A DNA stretch of 39,348 nucleotides from Stentor coeruleus (Eukaryota; Ciliophora; Heterotrichea; Heterotrichida; Stentoridae): NCBI GenBank assembly GCA_001970955.1, contig MPUH01000709.1, positions 1 through 39,348 on the forward strand. Reading direction: 5' to 3'. The position numbers were made by a program, and so were the translations under genes. Numbering within the stretch: position 1 is the stretch's first letter; every line of letters starts with the position of its first letter. This document shows, in pieces, positions 1-9,693 of the stretch. The notes beneath the pieces were generated by a model that worked only from the letters and a program-made list of their open reading frames with translations, was not told where the DNA came from and made no database searches.

Positions 1-453
1 TGATCCTGGAATATTATCTGGAATTTTTGTAAAATTATTAGCACGAGATTGAAAAGATGTGGCAAAACCACCAAATTCTGTACTAACACCAAATTTATTC
101 TGTGAGCAAATGTTGTTGAAACCTAGCAAGCAATCTTGGCAATGTTCACAACTATCTTTCACTGGCCCGTGACCTACACGATCACCTACTTGGAATTTTG
201 TGACCTTTTCACCAACATGAGTGACTATGCCGAATATCTCGTGCCCACCCACCATTGGAAAAACTGTCATTCCCCAGTCATTTTTCATCAAAAAAGCATC
301 ACCTTGGCATAACCCTGAGTCAGTGACTCTAACACGGATTTCATTATCTTGAAGAAGAGGATGACGGAATGGAACGTATTCAACGTCTAAACCTGCAACT
401 TTTGATATAATTGCCACACCGTGAGCTTCACCTATATCACAGAGTGATGTCAT
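1..453 (-). CDS. Zinc-dependent alcohol dehydrogenase (cinnamyl-alcohol-dehydrogenase-like), 5' part, runs off the window
   Basis: An open frame of 151 codons runs from the ATG at 453 to the window edge without a stop. It matches the N-terminal GroES-like catalytic domain of medium-chain zinc alcohol dehydrogenases, closest in style to the CAD branch. Visible marks are SGLCQGD (first catalytic-zinc Cys; the usual following His is Gln), the PMVGGHEIFG block (GHE zinc ligands), VGDRVG, and the structural-zinc motif SCEHCQDCLLGFNNIC with its four Cys. The family oxidises or reduces alcohols and aldehydes with NAD(P)H in the cytosol. The nucleotide-binding half lies beyond position 1. The start is the only in-frame ATG at the proper distance from the domain. 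Family assignment is strong; substrate is unknown. Confidence 0.9.
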   Translation of the reverse strand, partial: MTSLCDIGEAHGVAIISKVAGLDVEYVPFRHPLLQDNEIRVRVTDSGLCQGDAFLMKNDWGMTVFPMVGGHEIFGIVTHVGEKVTKFQVGDRVGHGPVKDSCEHCQDCLLGFNNICSQNKFGVSTEFGGFATSFQSRANNFTKIPDNIPGS

Positions 454-956
454 TTTTTATAGTTAGATTCTATGCGCTAAGATTAGGCATAGGAAAATAT
501 CCATTGGTAAAAAATGGTCCTTAAGAATTATATAGGATTATGGATTTAAATGACTTGATGAGAAGGTAAATGTTGGTGTTTTAGAATTTATAGGAAAATA
601 GAAGTTGGGTTGAATAAATTGAGAACATAAGGAAGTGCGATTTACAAGATTAAAAATATCAAGTTATAATATTATAAGATGATGAAAGGGGAAAGTTGTA
701 ATATTAGTTTATAAATTATTATATAATCCCATCTGCTCTTTTAATGGTGAAATATAAAATTGCATTATTTATCAAACTTAATTAATCCATATACGATTTC
801 AATTCAACTATCAGTCACAAAAGTCTCCCTCACACATAATCATAGCATCCCTTTCCTAAAAAGCCATAATTATTATATAAATACACTAAAAACCCATAAT
901 AATCATTCTAATCCTATCCTCTCTTCATATATCTCCAACCTCAATACATTAAATAA
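454..956. other. Intergenic: ADH upstream region plus LITAF-gene downstream region
   Basis: No convincing gene. On the plus strand, 480-700 has more G than C and 770-956 has more C than G. The switch near 740 separates the 5' flank of the ADH gene from the 3' flank of the LITAF gene, both on the minus strand. An open frame at 760-1002 on the plus strand is a by-product of the lack of G. Confidence 0.6.
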
Positions 957-1684
957 TTACCTACACTTACCAAGCACAAGCGAGCAACTAGGGCATTTAT
1001 GAACCTTATAATTATTCAACCACAACGGTCCATTACAACAAGTAAAAATCGAAGAAACCATTCTCAAAAAGCCTCCAGGAACCCTAGTATTATAAACTCA
1101 ATATTCGTATGAACATCTTTCTTACAAAACCTACAAAACACAGAAATTGGTGTATTTTCCAACATAGCAAGTGAGCTTCTAACTGATTCACAAGTATTTT
1201 CTTTAGCCATTTTCGACATACAAATTTTCATATCAATAGACCCTTTTTTATTCTCTTCAAAAACAACTGAATCTATTTCACTATAATTTTTATTATGACA
1301 AGGATTTCTACTATCTTCTGTACATATAGATATTGATTTACTATTATTCCTTGTTGATACTTCTTTTATTAATTTTAACTTTGGGATTTCATCAAAATCT
1401 CCAATTGATTTTTGCCTTGTATGAGAAATTTTCCTTGAATGATGAGGTTCGTATGTTAAAAGATGATTAGATTTAGGTTCAAGCTCTTGATCTAAAGGTA
1501 TTTGGATTATTGTATCGAAAATACTTGGCTCGTTGGGTGTGTATCGACGCTCAGAAAGACATGAACGACGGGATTTTGATGCGGAATTTGAGAATATTGG
1601 TTCGATGTTGCGTTTTACTGTGCTCATTTCTTCGTCTTGAGAGTTTTGATATAGTTTCTCTGGGGTTTTGAATTCTGTAATCAT
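957..1684 (-). CDS. LITAF-domain membrane-associated protein (about 237 aa after removal of a 14-nt intron-like segment)
   Basis: The N-terminal 170 residues are low-complexity and Ser/Lys-rich. The C-terminus is a LITAF-like zinc domain: first knuckle CRFCKKD followed by VHTNIE, then a short hydrophobic stretch with CC, then the second knuckle KVHKCPSC and LVLG. LITAF proteins insert into late-endosome or lysosome membranes through the hydrophobic patch between the two CxxC knuckles. The unspliced frame stops shortly after the first knuckle. The second half of the domain lies in another frame and is reached exactly by removing 1084-1097 (GT...AG, 14 nt). The spliced frame ends at TAA, 957-959. 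A second LITAF gene lies at 27551-28255. The family call is strong; whether the 14-nt segment is a true intron or a 15-nt intron with one base missing is open. Confidence 0.78.
1084..1097 (-). other. Intron-like 14-nt segment in the LITAF gene
   Basis: The sense-strand sequence is GTTTATAATACTAG. It begins GT, ends AG, and its removal restores the LITAF frame (codons GAG GTT CCT GGA across the junction). Other introns here are 15 nt with A at position 10 and five bases after it. This one has A at position 10 but only four bases after it, so it looks like a normal 15-nt intron lacking one base 3' of the branch point. Confidence 0.55.
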
Positions 1685-3510
1685 TTTTCCGTTAGGATAT
1701 TTATATATTAATGGGTATTTCTGAGATGTTTGTTATGTTTAAGATATTGATTGAAGATATTTATGATGATTTTGAAAAATAGAAAGAGATTTTGAATCAT
1801 TTTTATTATTGGGTGAGAAGGGGTTTTTGTATTTTGGATAAGATTTGGGTTTTGGTTATTGGGCGGATTAGGATTTTTTTTTGAAGATATGTTGTTTGGA
1901 ATATGGAGATTTGGAAGATATTGGGATAGGGTTGATTTAGGCTTGGTAATAGATAAATGTGATTTGAATGATAATGATAATAATAATAATAGAAATATGA
2001 TATGTATTATGCTGAAAAAAAAAAGTTTATGATAAATAGTATAAGAGTTTGGATAACAATATATTGTTTTTGGTTAGTCGAAGATTATGGGTATTATTTT
2101 ATGCTGTAGATTATTTTGGTAAGTGTTAGAGAATATTTGTATAGAGATTGATTTTACTTAGAAATTTTGATTAGATTTAGTTTTGGGGATTTTATGATTT
2201 TAACTTAATTGGGAAATACTTTTAGAGAGTTAAGATTTTATATATATTTTGAGCATAAACTATATGGCTTTAAAATAATTGAATATTACAGGACTTATTG
2301 AGTTGTATGCTTTTCAGTCATATTTTGTTGATTTAGTTTTTTAATATGCAAGAATATCAAAAGTATACACTTTTAATGCATTATCTTCTTTAAAAGCTAT
2401 AAAATATGATCCGAATCACAAAAAAGCATAAACCTCTAAACCACTTATCATCTTAAAACCTTAAAAACTACACTTGTCCTTTTTCTGTCAAAATTATAAA
2501 AAACTTATCAACACCCTCAAAATATTCATCTTCTTAAAACTATGTAAAATATATAAAACAATTCAAAACTTTAATAATAAACATAATCAAACTTAAATTA
2601 GTTAGTTATTTAGAAAATATATCGTTTACAGTCGTGAACTCTGTATTAATTAATTTTCAAATGTTTTCTCCTGTTTTCAATGTTTTCTACGAAGTTTTTT
2701 ATGATGCTATCATAATCAAACTTAAATACTCTATACACAACTTTTTACTTATATTTCTCTTAGAAAATACTTTAAAAAATATTTTTTCAACTTTTCATCT
2801 AGATAAAAATAAAAATGGATAAGATATTCAATTTTTTCAATTTTTAAATATTAAGTGTTTTTCTTTATTGACAATCAAAAATATCTTACCTTATCTATCA
2901 CAAATAATACACTCTGATATCTTTCACATTCAAATATTTTACTTATAACAATAATCATCTTAATATCAATTACTTTTAGCCTTACATATAAGCAAAAAAA
3001 TTATCTGAATATTTGTAAAAAAGAAAGATTATAAATCACAAATACTAAAGATAAATAGGATTTGTGGAAGAGAATAGTTTTTAAAAAGGAGTTTTAAAGC
3101 TCATTTCTAAGAACAGGGTTTAAAAAATGTTTTCGATTTATGGGAATTAGAGAATTTCATGTAAAAAAAAAATAATTTTATTATATAAACCTTATAATTT
3201 TTCTTCAAAAATAGGCTTTAATTTTACTGATTATATGCTTTATAAAACATTCAGCCTTTGTTATTATTTTCTATAAACTTAATTAACTATACCTTATTTC
3301 TAGTTAAAATACATCATAAAAAATGAAAATAATCATAATTATATAAACAAATACTAGACTTTTATATGAAATACCTGGAAATTATTTACACAAATAAAAT
3401 ATTCTACTAGCCTCTATTGGAAATATCCTAATTTTTTGCAATAATAAAAGAGGTTTTTTATAGGCTTATGAACAAATAGCTTTAATTTCATTAGAATTTA
3501 CTATTTAATC
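1685..3510. other. Long divergent intergenic region with a strand-composition switch
   Basis: No convincing gene on either strand. From 1690 to about 2340 the plus strand is rich in G and T and poor in C. From about 2380 to 3000 it is rich in A and C and poor in G. The switch near 2350 lies between the divergent LITAF gene (minus) and the gene starting at 3511 (plus), so each gene has a C-rich, G-poor sense strand upstream of it. A 62-codon open frame at 2634-2822 is low-complexity and not believable as a gene. Confidence 0.6.
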
Positions 3511-4038
3511 ATGGACCTATACCCAGAGTCTCAATTCAAAGCAGGGAAATCTATAACAGGACTAAGAATACCAAGTGCTATGCCTCCTCCTGGTATTATA
3601 CATCAAAAACTACACACAATTCATAGAAGCACATCTTCACTTTCATCTCATACTTTAATAGACATAGCGCATGCAGTTAATATACATCGTCGAAGTTCGT
3701 TACCTAAACTACACAACGAAATGCCTAAAATTCCATCTATAATCTCCAGTGCTTTATACTTAAAGAAAAAGTCAAGGGACATTGAAAAAAACAGAATATT
3801 TAAGTTTAAAGGTGGAGGCTTTAAAGGGACACTAAAAAAAAACAGTAGGATTCGAAGCCTTTTACCAACACTTCGTATTGAAGCTGAAGTTCCTCGTCTA
3901 AAGAAAATGCAAAAGGTAGAAAAAGTTATCAGATTCCGAAAAGCAGAGACTATATTAACACGAACCGCCTCAGTCGATAGTTTTGGGGGTTTGGTTTATG
4001 GAAAAAAGCTCACAGCTGAAGTTTTATGCGAGCTTTAA
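3511..4038 (+). CDS. Small basic hypothetical protein, 175 aa
   Basis: I do not recognise this protein. It is Lys/Arg-rich, with a Pro-containing N-terminal segment (SAMPPPGIIHQ) and a strongly basic middle and C-terminal half (KFKGGGFKGTLKKNSRIRSL, later RLKKMQKVEKVIRFRKAET). It has no signal peptide, no membrane segment and no cysteine cluster. Codon use and composition are like the neighbouring real genes, and a G-poor upstream flank typical of this window precedes it, so I think the gene is real. The next gene downstream on the same strand begins 680 bp later. Function unknown. Confidence 0.6.
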   Translation: MDLYPESQFKAGKSITGLRIPSAMPPPGIIHQKLHTIHRSTSSLSSHTLIDIAHAVNIHRRSSLPKLHNEMPKIPSIISSALYLKKKSRDIEKNRIFKFKGGGFKGTLKKNSRIRSLLPTLRIEAEVPRLKKMQKVEKVIRFRKAETILTRTASVDSFGGLVYGKKLTAEVLCEL

Positions 4039-4721
4039 TAGCTAAATAGAAGAGTTTATTGGCCAAAATGTATAATAAATAATACTCGTAATTCATAATT
4101 TTTAAGCTTTTCTGTAATTTACAATTCAGAAAAAGATTTGACTATTTCCTGTTATTGCTATATCTCTAAAGACTGAAATCTTTCAACAGGATAACGATAT
4201 GATATTTTCTTTTATAAATTATTGATTCATCTAATTGTACTTCAATACTTGATATATGAACTTATAATAGACTCTTAGTAAAAAGCAACAATTTATTTTT
4301 ATAAATTTCTACTAAGTTTATATTAAGGCTTATACAAAATATCGACTATCTTTAACTATAAAGTTTGTCTATCAAATTTCTATCACAAAACTTATTTTAA
4401 TTAAAATCTTTAGCAAAATATCATCATACAACAACCTAAAATCCTTATAAATTTCAAAAATCACCATAAACCTAAACAGAAACCACATAAAAAAACCTAA
4501 AAACCAATGGAAAAAATCTACTTCTGAACCTAAAAAATCTCAGCCAGCAAAATATTAAACTCCCATCATCATAACCAAAAAAAAAAACCTAACACCCAAA
4601 ATTATCAACCCATCAAACTTCATCCTTACAAACATTAAAACCCACTGCCTAATCTAAATCCAAAAATTTCCTTCAACATCTATTCCAACTTCATAGTAAC
4701 TTCAAAAATCATACCATAAAT
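4039..4721. other. Intergenic, upstream region of the TTLL gene
   Basis: No gene seen. The last 340 bases (about 4380-4720) are almost free of G on the plus strand and consist of A/C/T, the typical upstream composition in this window. Confidence 0.55.
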
Positions 4722-6216
4722 ATGAACACATCCTCATCAGTTTCTGATATAAAAGTCCGTATAGACTTATCAAAAAGCCAATACGAAATCCTCGAAGAAA
4801 TAGTAAAAGATTTCAAATGGGAAAGTGACAGCTTTGAAAAACCTGACATAATTTGGCAGGATTCAGCTTTAAATCCAATATCTTTATCTCAACTAAACCC
4901 ATATCAAAGAATAAACCATTTTCCAGGTATGTACGCAATTTCTCGCAAAGATTATCTAGCCCGTCATCTTAAAGCTATGGAGCAACTCAATAAATCTGAA
5001 TTTAATTTTTTCCCTGAAACTTGGGTTTTACCACAAGAGTACACATCTTTAAAAGCCCATATGTTAAAAAATACAAATTATTACATATGCAAACCACCTA
5101 ATCTTAGTCAAGGTAAAGGGATATTTTTAACTAAATGGATTTCTGATATCCCAGAAAATTGTGTTGTTCAAAAATATTTAGAAAATCCTTTTTTGATTGA
5201 TGGATATAAATTTGACCTTAGACTTTATGTTTTAATTACTGGTTTTGATCCATTAAGAGTTTATATACATGATGAAGGGATTGTTAGACTTGCAACAAAT
5301 ATTTATTTTAAGCCAACTGATATGAATATTCAGAATGTTTTTATGCATTTGACAAATTATGCTATTAATAAAACAAGTCCTAATTTTATACATAATAAAA
5401 AGTACTCTGAGGATTTTGTAGGACATAAGAGAAGTTTTAAAAGCTTTCTTAAGGTTCTTGAAGATGATGGGCATAATGTTGTTAAGCTTATGAGGAGAAT
5501 AGATGATATTATATTGAAAACTCTTTGTACAGTGCAACCGTTTGTGTCGCATATGTATAGATCAAGTCAACCAAATGATATGTGCTCAGCGATTTGTTTC
5601 CAGATATTAGGATTTGATATTTTTTTAGATCAAAAACTCAGGCCAAGTTTACTTGAAGTAAACCACACACCAAGTTTTTCTACAGACTCTCCTCTTGATA
5701 AAAAAGTTAAAAAAGCAGTTATTAAAGACTGTCTTAGAATGGTTGGTGCTCGACCTGAATGTCAAAAAAAATTCCTTCGCGAGCATACAGATTTTCTTAT
5801 AGAAAAAGCATTTAGTAGTTTGTCAAAAAAAATTCCTTCGCGAGCATACAGATTTTCTTATAGAAAAAGCATTTAGTAGTTTTTGTAGAGTCAGACTATT
5901 AAAAAGTGAAAGAAAGGAAAGGTTTTTAGAACATCAATTAGAAATTGAAAATAATTATCAAGGTGGGTATAGGAAAATATTTCCTTCACAAAATCCTGAA
6001 AAATATCAGAAGTATATGATTGATGCTGAAGAAATTTATAGTACGAAAGCTAGGAGAAAAAGTAAAGAAAAACAGTTAAATTGCCCTACTAGGTTAAGGA
6101 AAAGTTCAGCTGATAGGAGATTTGTTGTACATGAAGTTAAAGTTCAGCATAGAAGAAGAAGTTGTGTTACTAGAGTTTCTTTAATACCAAAAGTTGTACA
6201 GCTTCAAATGAAATAA
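4722..6216 (+). CDS. Tubulin--tyrosine-ligase-like polyglutamylase (TTLL6/9/13-like), frame broken by a 61-bp tandem duplication
   Basis: The TTL domain fills residues 60-350. Landmarks are FFPETWVLP, the ATP-grasp segment ICKPPNLSQGKGIFLT, the DLRLYVLI block, the VFMHLTNYAINK block, and LEVNHTPSFSTDSPLD near the end of the domain; the last is typical of the TTLL6/13 glutamylase group. These enzymes add glutamate chains to tubulin tails in cilia and cortical microtubules, abundant structures in ciliates. The frame from 4722 stops at 5876 because 5761-5821 is repeated exactly at 5822-5882 and 61 is not a multiple of 3. Counting the unit once makes the frame continue into a basic C-terminal tail ending at TAA 6216 (477 aa in all). 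The duplication is probably an assembly error, but a real lesion cannot be excluded. Confidence 0.88.
5761..5882. repeat. Exact 61-bp tandem duplication inside the TTLL gene
   Basis: Unit 1 is 5761-5821 and unit 2 is 5822-5882, identical base for base. Its length shifts the reading frame by one. No N lies between the copies, unlike the other duplicated junctions in the window. Confidence 0.95.
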
Positions 6217-6320
6217 TGATATAATAATAATAGAAAGATTAAGTTTGTTTAACATCAGAATTTATGTATGAAAATATGTTTTTCTATGAATACTGTGAAT
6301 AATTTAAAGAATTAGATATA

Positions 6321-6989
6321 ATGTCAGCTGAAGGAGAAGCTTTTAGTGACATATACAAAGGTATAGGATAAATAGTCGTAATTATCGGTGCAAGCAATGT
6401 TGGCAAAACCGCTTTAGTCTATAGATATGTACTTAATGAATTGCCTCCAGGACTAACTTCAACAGTTGGAGTGGAATTTACAAAACGAGTTGTCACAGAA
6501 AAACAGACAGGTCAGCGAATACAACTGCATATCTGGGATACAGCAGGTCAAGAAAAATTCAAAAGTGTGACAAAACATTATTATCGAGGTACAGACATCT
6601 GCTTACTAACTTTCGATTTATCCTACGAAAACTCTTTCAACGAAGTTCATCATTGGGTAAGTGAAATACGTGAATATACACCCGAAGGTTGTGTTGTAGT
6701 TTTAATTGGAAACAAAGCCGATCTACCAAACCGAACAGTAGATCGAGATAAAGCATTGCATTTCGCAAACCAAAATGGATTTTTCTATCATGAAACCTCA
6801 GCCTTATGGCCAAGACAAACCAGTCTATTAAAAGATGGTGTAGCAGGTGGGATTGAAGCGATATTTGATAAAATCATAAACCAAATCTTTAAAAGCCACA
6901 CGACAAAAGAAGAGCCTCATATTCTAAAAAAAGAACCTTTAAAAGTGGACTTAGGCTATATGCATAGAAGATCTGATTGCGAATGCTAG
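6321..6989 (+). CDS. Rab-family small GTPase with one 15-nt intron (217 aa)
   Basis: Exon 1 is 6321-6360 and exon 2 is 6376-6989. Removing the 15-nt intron gives an N-terminus that runs into the P-loop GASNVGKTA. Then follow TVGVEF with the G2 threonine, WDTAGQEKFKSV (G3, switch II), GNKADL (G4) and ETSAL (G5). The protein ends CEC, a double-Cys geranylgeranylation motif, so it should cycle on and off membranes in vesicle traffic. The STVGVEF wording recalls Rab11/Rab2-like proteins, but I would not fix the subfamily. Between ETSAL and the last helix (AIFDKIINQIF) there are about ten more residues than usual. No 15- or 16-nt GT...AG segment explains them. The gene converges on the one at 7022, with 32 bp between stops. 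Confidence 0.93.
6361..6375 (+). other. 15-nt spliceosomal intron in the Rab gene
   Basis: The sequence is GTATAGGATAAATAG. It starts GT, ends AG, has A at position 10, contains an in-frame stop, and its removal joins the Rab start codon to the P-loop in frame. This size is the hallmark of heterotrich ciliates such as Stentor. Confidence 0.93.
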
Positions 6990-7021
6990 ATTGAAAAGGT
7001 GAAATTAGTATAAGTTAACTA

Positions 7022-7582
7022 CTAGTTAGCCTTTTTACGTTTTCTATCCTTATTTTTCTGAGGTGTGGCTAGAACTTTACGTGAAGCCCAAAACATAAAC
7101 CCAGAAAAGATCACAATGACAATACCAACATACCAAAGACCAACTGGAGGTAGTGGTGGTGGTTGTACTGGGGCTTTATCAGCAGCAATCTCAGCTTCTT
7201 CTTTAACTTTCTTGATTTCTTCATAGAATTTCATATGTACTTCACTTAATCCAATATCATCAGGCTTATAAGATTCTAAGTCGACTTTGACTAAATCATC
7301 AAGCCTGTCTTCAAGGACTAGACTTTCACCTTGTTGAATAACATAAATTGCAGTATCAAAGTCTATTACCGCATAACATTTCATAAGCATATCTGTGCTG
7401 ATACGATTACCAGCCTTTTCTTGGTCGCCTAAATTTTGCACAACCGAGTCTAGGATCTCTTTTTCCAGTGACAGTTTTAGCTTAGTTATATAGTAACAAG
7501 CATTAAACTTCTCCGCTTTATTCTCAGTGGGAAAGTCTTGGCTCGTAACTAGGGCCAAAACAGCTAATAGACCAAAGACCAT
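7022..7582 (-). CDS. Type I membrane protein with C-terminal KKxx ER-retrieval signal, 186 aa
   Basis: I do not recognise the family. An N-terminal signal peptide (MVFGLLAVLALVTS) is followed by a lumenal, mostly helical acidic domain of about 120 residues with two Cys. Then come a Pro-rich linker (APVQPPPLPPVG), one transmembrane segment (about residues 147-167) and a short very basic tail ending KKAN. Lys at positions -3 and -4 fits the dilysine COPI retrieval motif, so an endoplasmic reticulum location is likely. The stop is TAG at 7022-7024. It is convergent with the Rab gene. Function unknown. Confidence 0.8.
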   Translation of the reverse strand: MVFGLLAVLALVTSQDFPTENKAEKFNACYYITKLKLSLEKEILDSVVQNLGDQEKAGNRISTDMLMKCYAVIDFDTAIYVIQQGESLVLEDRLDDLVKVDLESYKPDDIGLSEVHMKFYEEIKKVKEEAEIAADKAPVQPPPLPPVGLWYVGIVIVIFSGFMFWASRKVLATPQKNKDRKRKKAN

Positions 7583-7737
7583 TTATTTATTACCCTATAA
7601 GTATTTTTTTAAGATATTTTGTCAGGAAACTTTATAGTCAAAAAGCATAATAATATATCGTTTTATATATAACCTTTTGATTATTATAAGTTTATATAGA
7701 TTTTAATGGAATATTAAGTTGATAGTTGATAATATTT

Positions 7738-8232
7738 CTAGACACAAAATGTTAATATACAATTTTCAACACACTCTCGATCTTCATCTTCTAATGAAGC
7801 ATGGCAAACATCTTCACAGCTTAGTAGACATAGTTCAAACTGCCGATAATTTGCATAATCGTCTTGAGGAGCGTCTTGATATTCTAGTGCTTTTGGACGT
7901 GCGGCAATCCAAACTTCCTCGGGTAAAGATATGAGAAATGAAGGATTTAATAATTGTTCGCAGTCACTATCGTCAACACATTCAGAATAGTCGTACCATT
8001 CGGTATATGGACAGGAAGAAAAGCCTGAATATGAACAGTCGGAAGTGTTTAGGTAATTTGATAGAGAGGATTTATAGCTTGATAAGAGTGAAGGAGTTAT
8101 ATTTATTGGATCACCGTGGGTATAACATAATATGTTTATGTAACAACTGGATTCTGAGTTAAATAAATCACACCAGTATTTCTGAGAGTAATCACAAGAT
8201 AGAACTAAGATTGGCAGAAACAATACTAACAT
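7738..8232 (-). CDS. Secreted cysteine-rich protein, 164 aa
   Basis: A clear signal peptide (MLVLFLPILVLSC) is followed by a compact domain with more than a dozen Cys, spread in pairs and ending in a tight cluster (LCLLSCEDVCHAS, then ECVENCILTFCV). There is no second membrane segment, so it is probably exported or kept in a secretory vesicle, with disulfides holding the fold. The acidic, Tyr- and Ser-rich composition is unlike the basic cytosolic proteins around it. I do not recognise a named family. The gene lies 155 bp downstream of the preceding gene's start on the same strand and has its own ATG at 8232. Confidence 0.75.
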   Translation of the reverse strand: MLVLFLPILVLSCDYSQKYWCDLFNSESSCYINILCYTHGDPINITPSLLSSYKSSLSNYLNTSDCSYSGFSSCPYTEWYDYSECVDDSDCEQLLNPSFLISLPEEVWIAARPKALEYQDAPQDDYANYRQFELCLLSCEDVCHASLEDEDRECVENCILTFCV

Positions 8233-8658
8233 TTATGGTTTATGGTTTGGGAAATGGAATAATTTTTAAAGTTTAGAGGGTATGATGTTTGCAATGGGCT
8301 GGGTATATTTTAGATTGGTTTGTGGAAGAGAAAATTATATTTTTTGGGATTTTGAGTCTTAGTGAGTTATTTGCTATAAATACAATGTCGATTTTATAAA
8401 ATATCATACAATGACTGGCTTTTATAATAAAAACTGCCTGTTAAGATTTAAAATAAAGCGCTTTTAATATTATCTAACTAAGTTCCTAACTTATTTCATA
8501 TTATTATATTTATCCATTATCAAATAATTATCCTTATCACAAAATATATTTTATATTTCCTAAACAAAAACTCTATTTTCACCAAAAACATTTCATGATA
8601 ATTTTCTAAGCTTCATTAAAATCTCACAAAATTTTAACGCATTTATGCTAAAATTAAC
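8233..8658. other. Intergenic, no gene seen
   Basis: From 8235 to about 8350 the plus strand is G-rich (upstream side of the minus-strand secreted protein). From about 8460 to 8655 it is C-rich and G-poor (downstream side of the minus-strand gene ending at 8659). Nothing else stands out. Confidence 0.5.
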
Positions 8659-9522
8659 TTAAATCTTTTCTAAAACTAAAAGAAATTGTTCCCAAGTGAT
8701 CTCAAGATCTTTTTCCTTTACACCCAATATAAAACTATCAACAAACTGCAAATAAACCTCTTGTCTCTTCCTATCTTCATTAAGAATATTAACAAAACAT
8801 TGAAAAACAGTCTCATCTAACATAGTTTTAATTTTTTTTTCAAAATCATTTCCCTGACAATTCCCAACCTCATCTAACTTTACTCTACCTTTTTCCATAA
8901 CAATTGCCTCAACAACATAAAAATCTTGAGAAATATCAGCAATAGCTTCATAGCACACATTAATTGTATTGGTAAATTTATCTAATGAAAACTTCAAAAA
9001 TTCATCTTCAGATAACATAGATTTATCTTTAAGTATTTTCATAGTATCAACAACTAAATTAAATAATTTTTGAAAATTTTCACCCACATATAAAGAAATA
9101 TTTAATATAACTCGACCTCCAGGAGCTATTTCTGATTTTCTCATATAAACTAAATCACGTATAAAGATAAAGTTTTCTTTAGTATCAAAAAAATCAGTAA
9201 GAGACCATGTGATGAATATAAGATGTAAGGATTCTAAAGGAACGTATTGATCATAGGAATTTTTTGATGAGATAGAAAAAGTTATTTTCTTATCAGTGTG
9301 GTTTATTGAACTTAGAGTTTGAAGATTATAAACACTAGTGGAGTATAAGAAAATGTGGATTCTTGATGAAAATGATTCGATGTAAGTTTTGGGAATATGA
9401 TTTAAGATTGTGTAATACGCAGGGGATATGTTTGCTATGTAAACACAAGATGGCTTAGATGTTTGGAGGATTTCTAGAGCTTTTATAACCTGTGAAGAAA
9501 CTTCTTCATGTTGAAGGTCCAT
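8659..9522 (-). CDS. Possible SAM-dependent methyltransferase (SABATH-like), 287 aa
   Basis: The middle of the protein reads like the second half of a Rossmann methyltransferase of the salicylate/jasmonate carboxyl-methyltransferase (SABATH) type. VPLESLHLIFITWSLTDFF corresponds to the 'SLH..YSLHWLS' region, and SEIAPGGRVILNISLYVG to the 'E..PGGRMVL' strand. A helical insertion and a C-terminal segment with a YVVEAIVMEKG strand follow. The usual N-terminal SAM-binding glycine motif is not obvious; the region SCVYIANISPAYYTIL would occupy that place. That weakens the call, and the protein may be an inactive or very divergent member. No signal peptide or membrane span is present. It is an ordinary real-looking gene; only the function is uncertain. 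Confidence 0.5.
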   Translation of the reverse strand: MDLQHEEVSSQVIKALEILQTSKPSCVYIANISPAYYTILNHIPKTYIESFSSRIHIFLYSTSVYNLQTLSSINHTDKKITFSISSKNSYDQYVPLESLHLIFITWSLTDFFDTKENFIFIRDLVYMRKSEIAPGGRVILNISLYVGENFQKLFNLVVDTMKILKDKSMLSEDEFLKFSLDKFTNTINVCYEAIADISQDFYVVEAIVMEKGRVKLDEVGNCQGNDFEKKIKTMLDETVFQCFVNILNEDRKRQEVYLQFVDSFILGVKEKDLEITWEQFLLVLEKI

Positions 9523-9693
9523 TATATAATAGTGAAATATTAAAAGTTTTATTATTAAGATGGGGAAGTTGGGTATGAGCTTTATTAGGATAATAGGATT
9601 TTATAGCTGGATGATCTTTTTTTATTTTATGATTGATTTTTATTATGTAGATAATTTTAGGGTTTTATTAAGCTATTGATTAAGAAAGATAGT

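Noticed and set aside
760-1002. Plus-strand open frame of 80 codons
   Set aside because: Low-complexity Asn/Ser/Leu/His sequence in a G-poor stretch where stops are rare; it overlaps the 3' end of the LITAF gene on the other strand.
2634-2822. Plus-strand open frame of 62 codons
   Set aside because: Phe/Asn/Lys-rich, no domain, lies in AT-rich intergenic DNA; the length is compatible with chance.
5253-5552. Minus-strand frame inside the TTLL gene
   Set aside because: Antisense shadow of a strongly conserved TTL domain.
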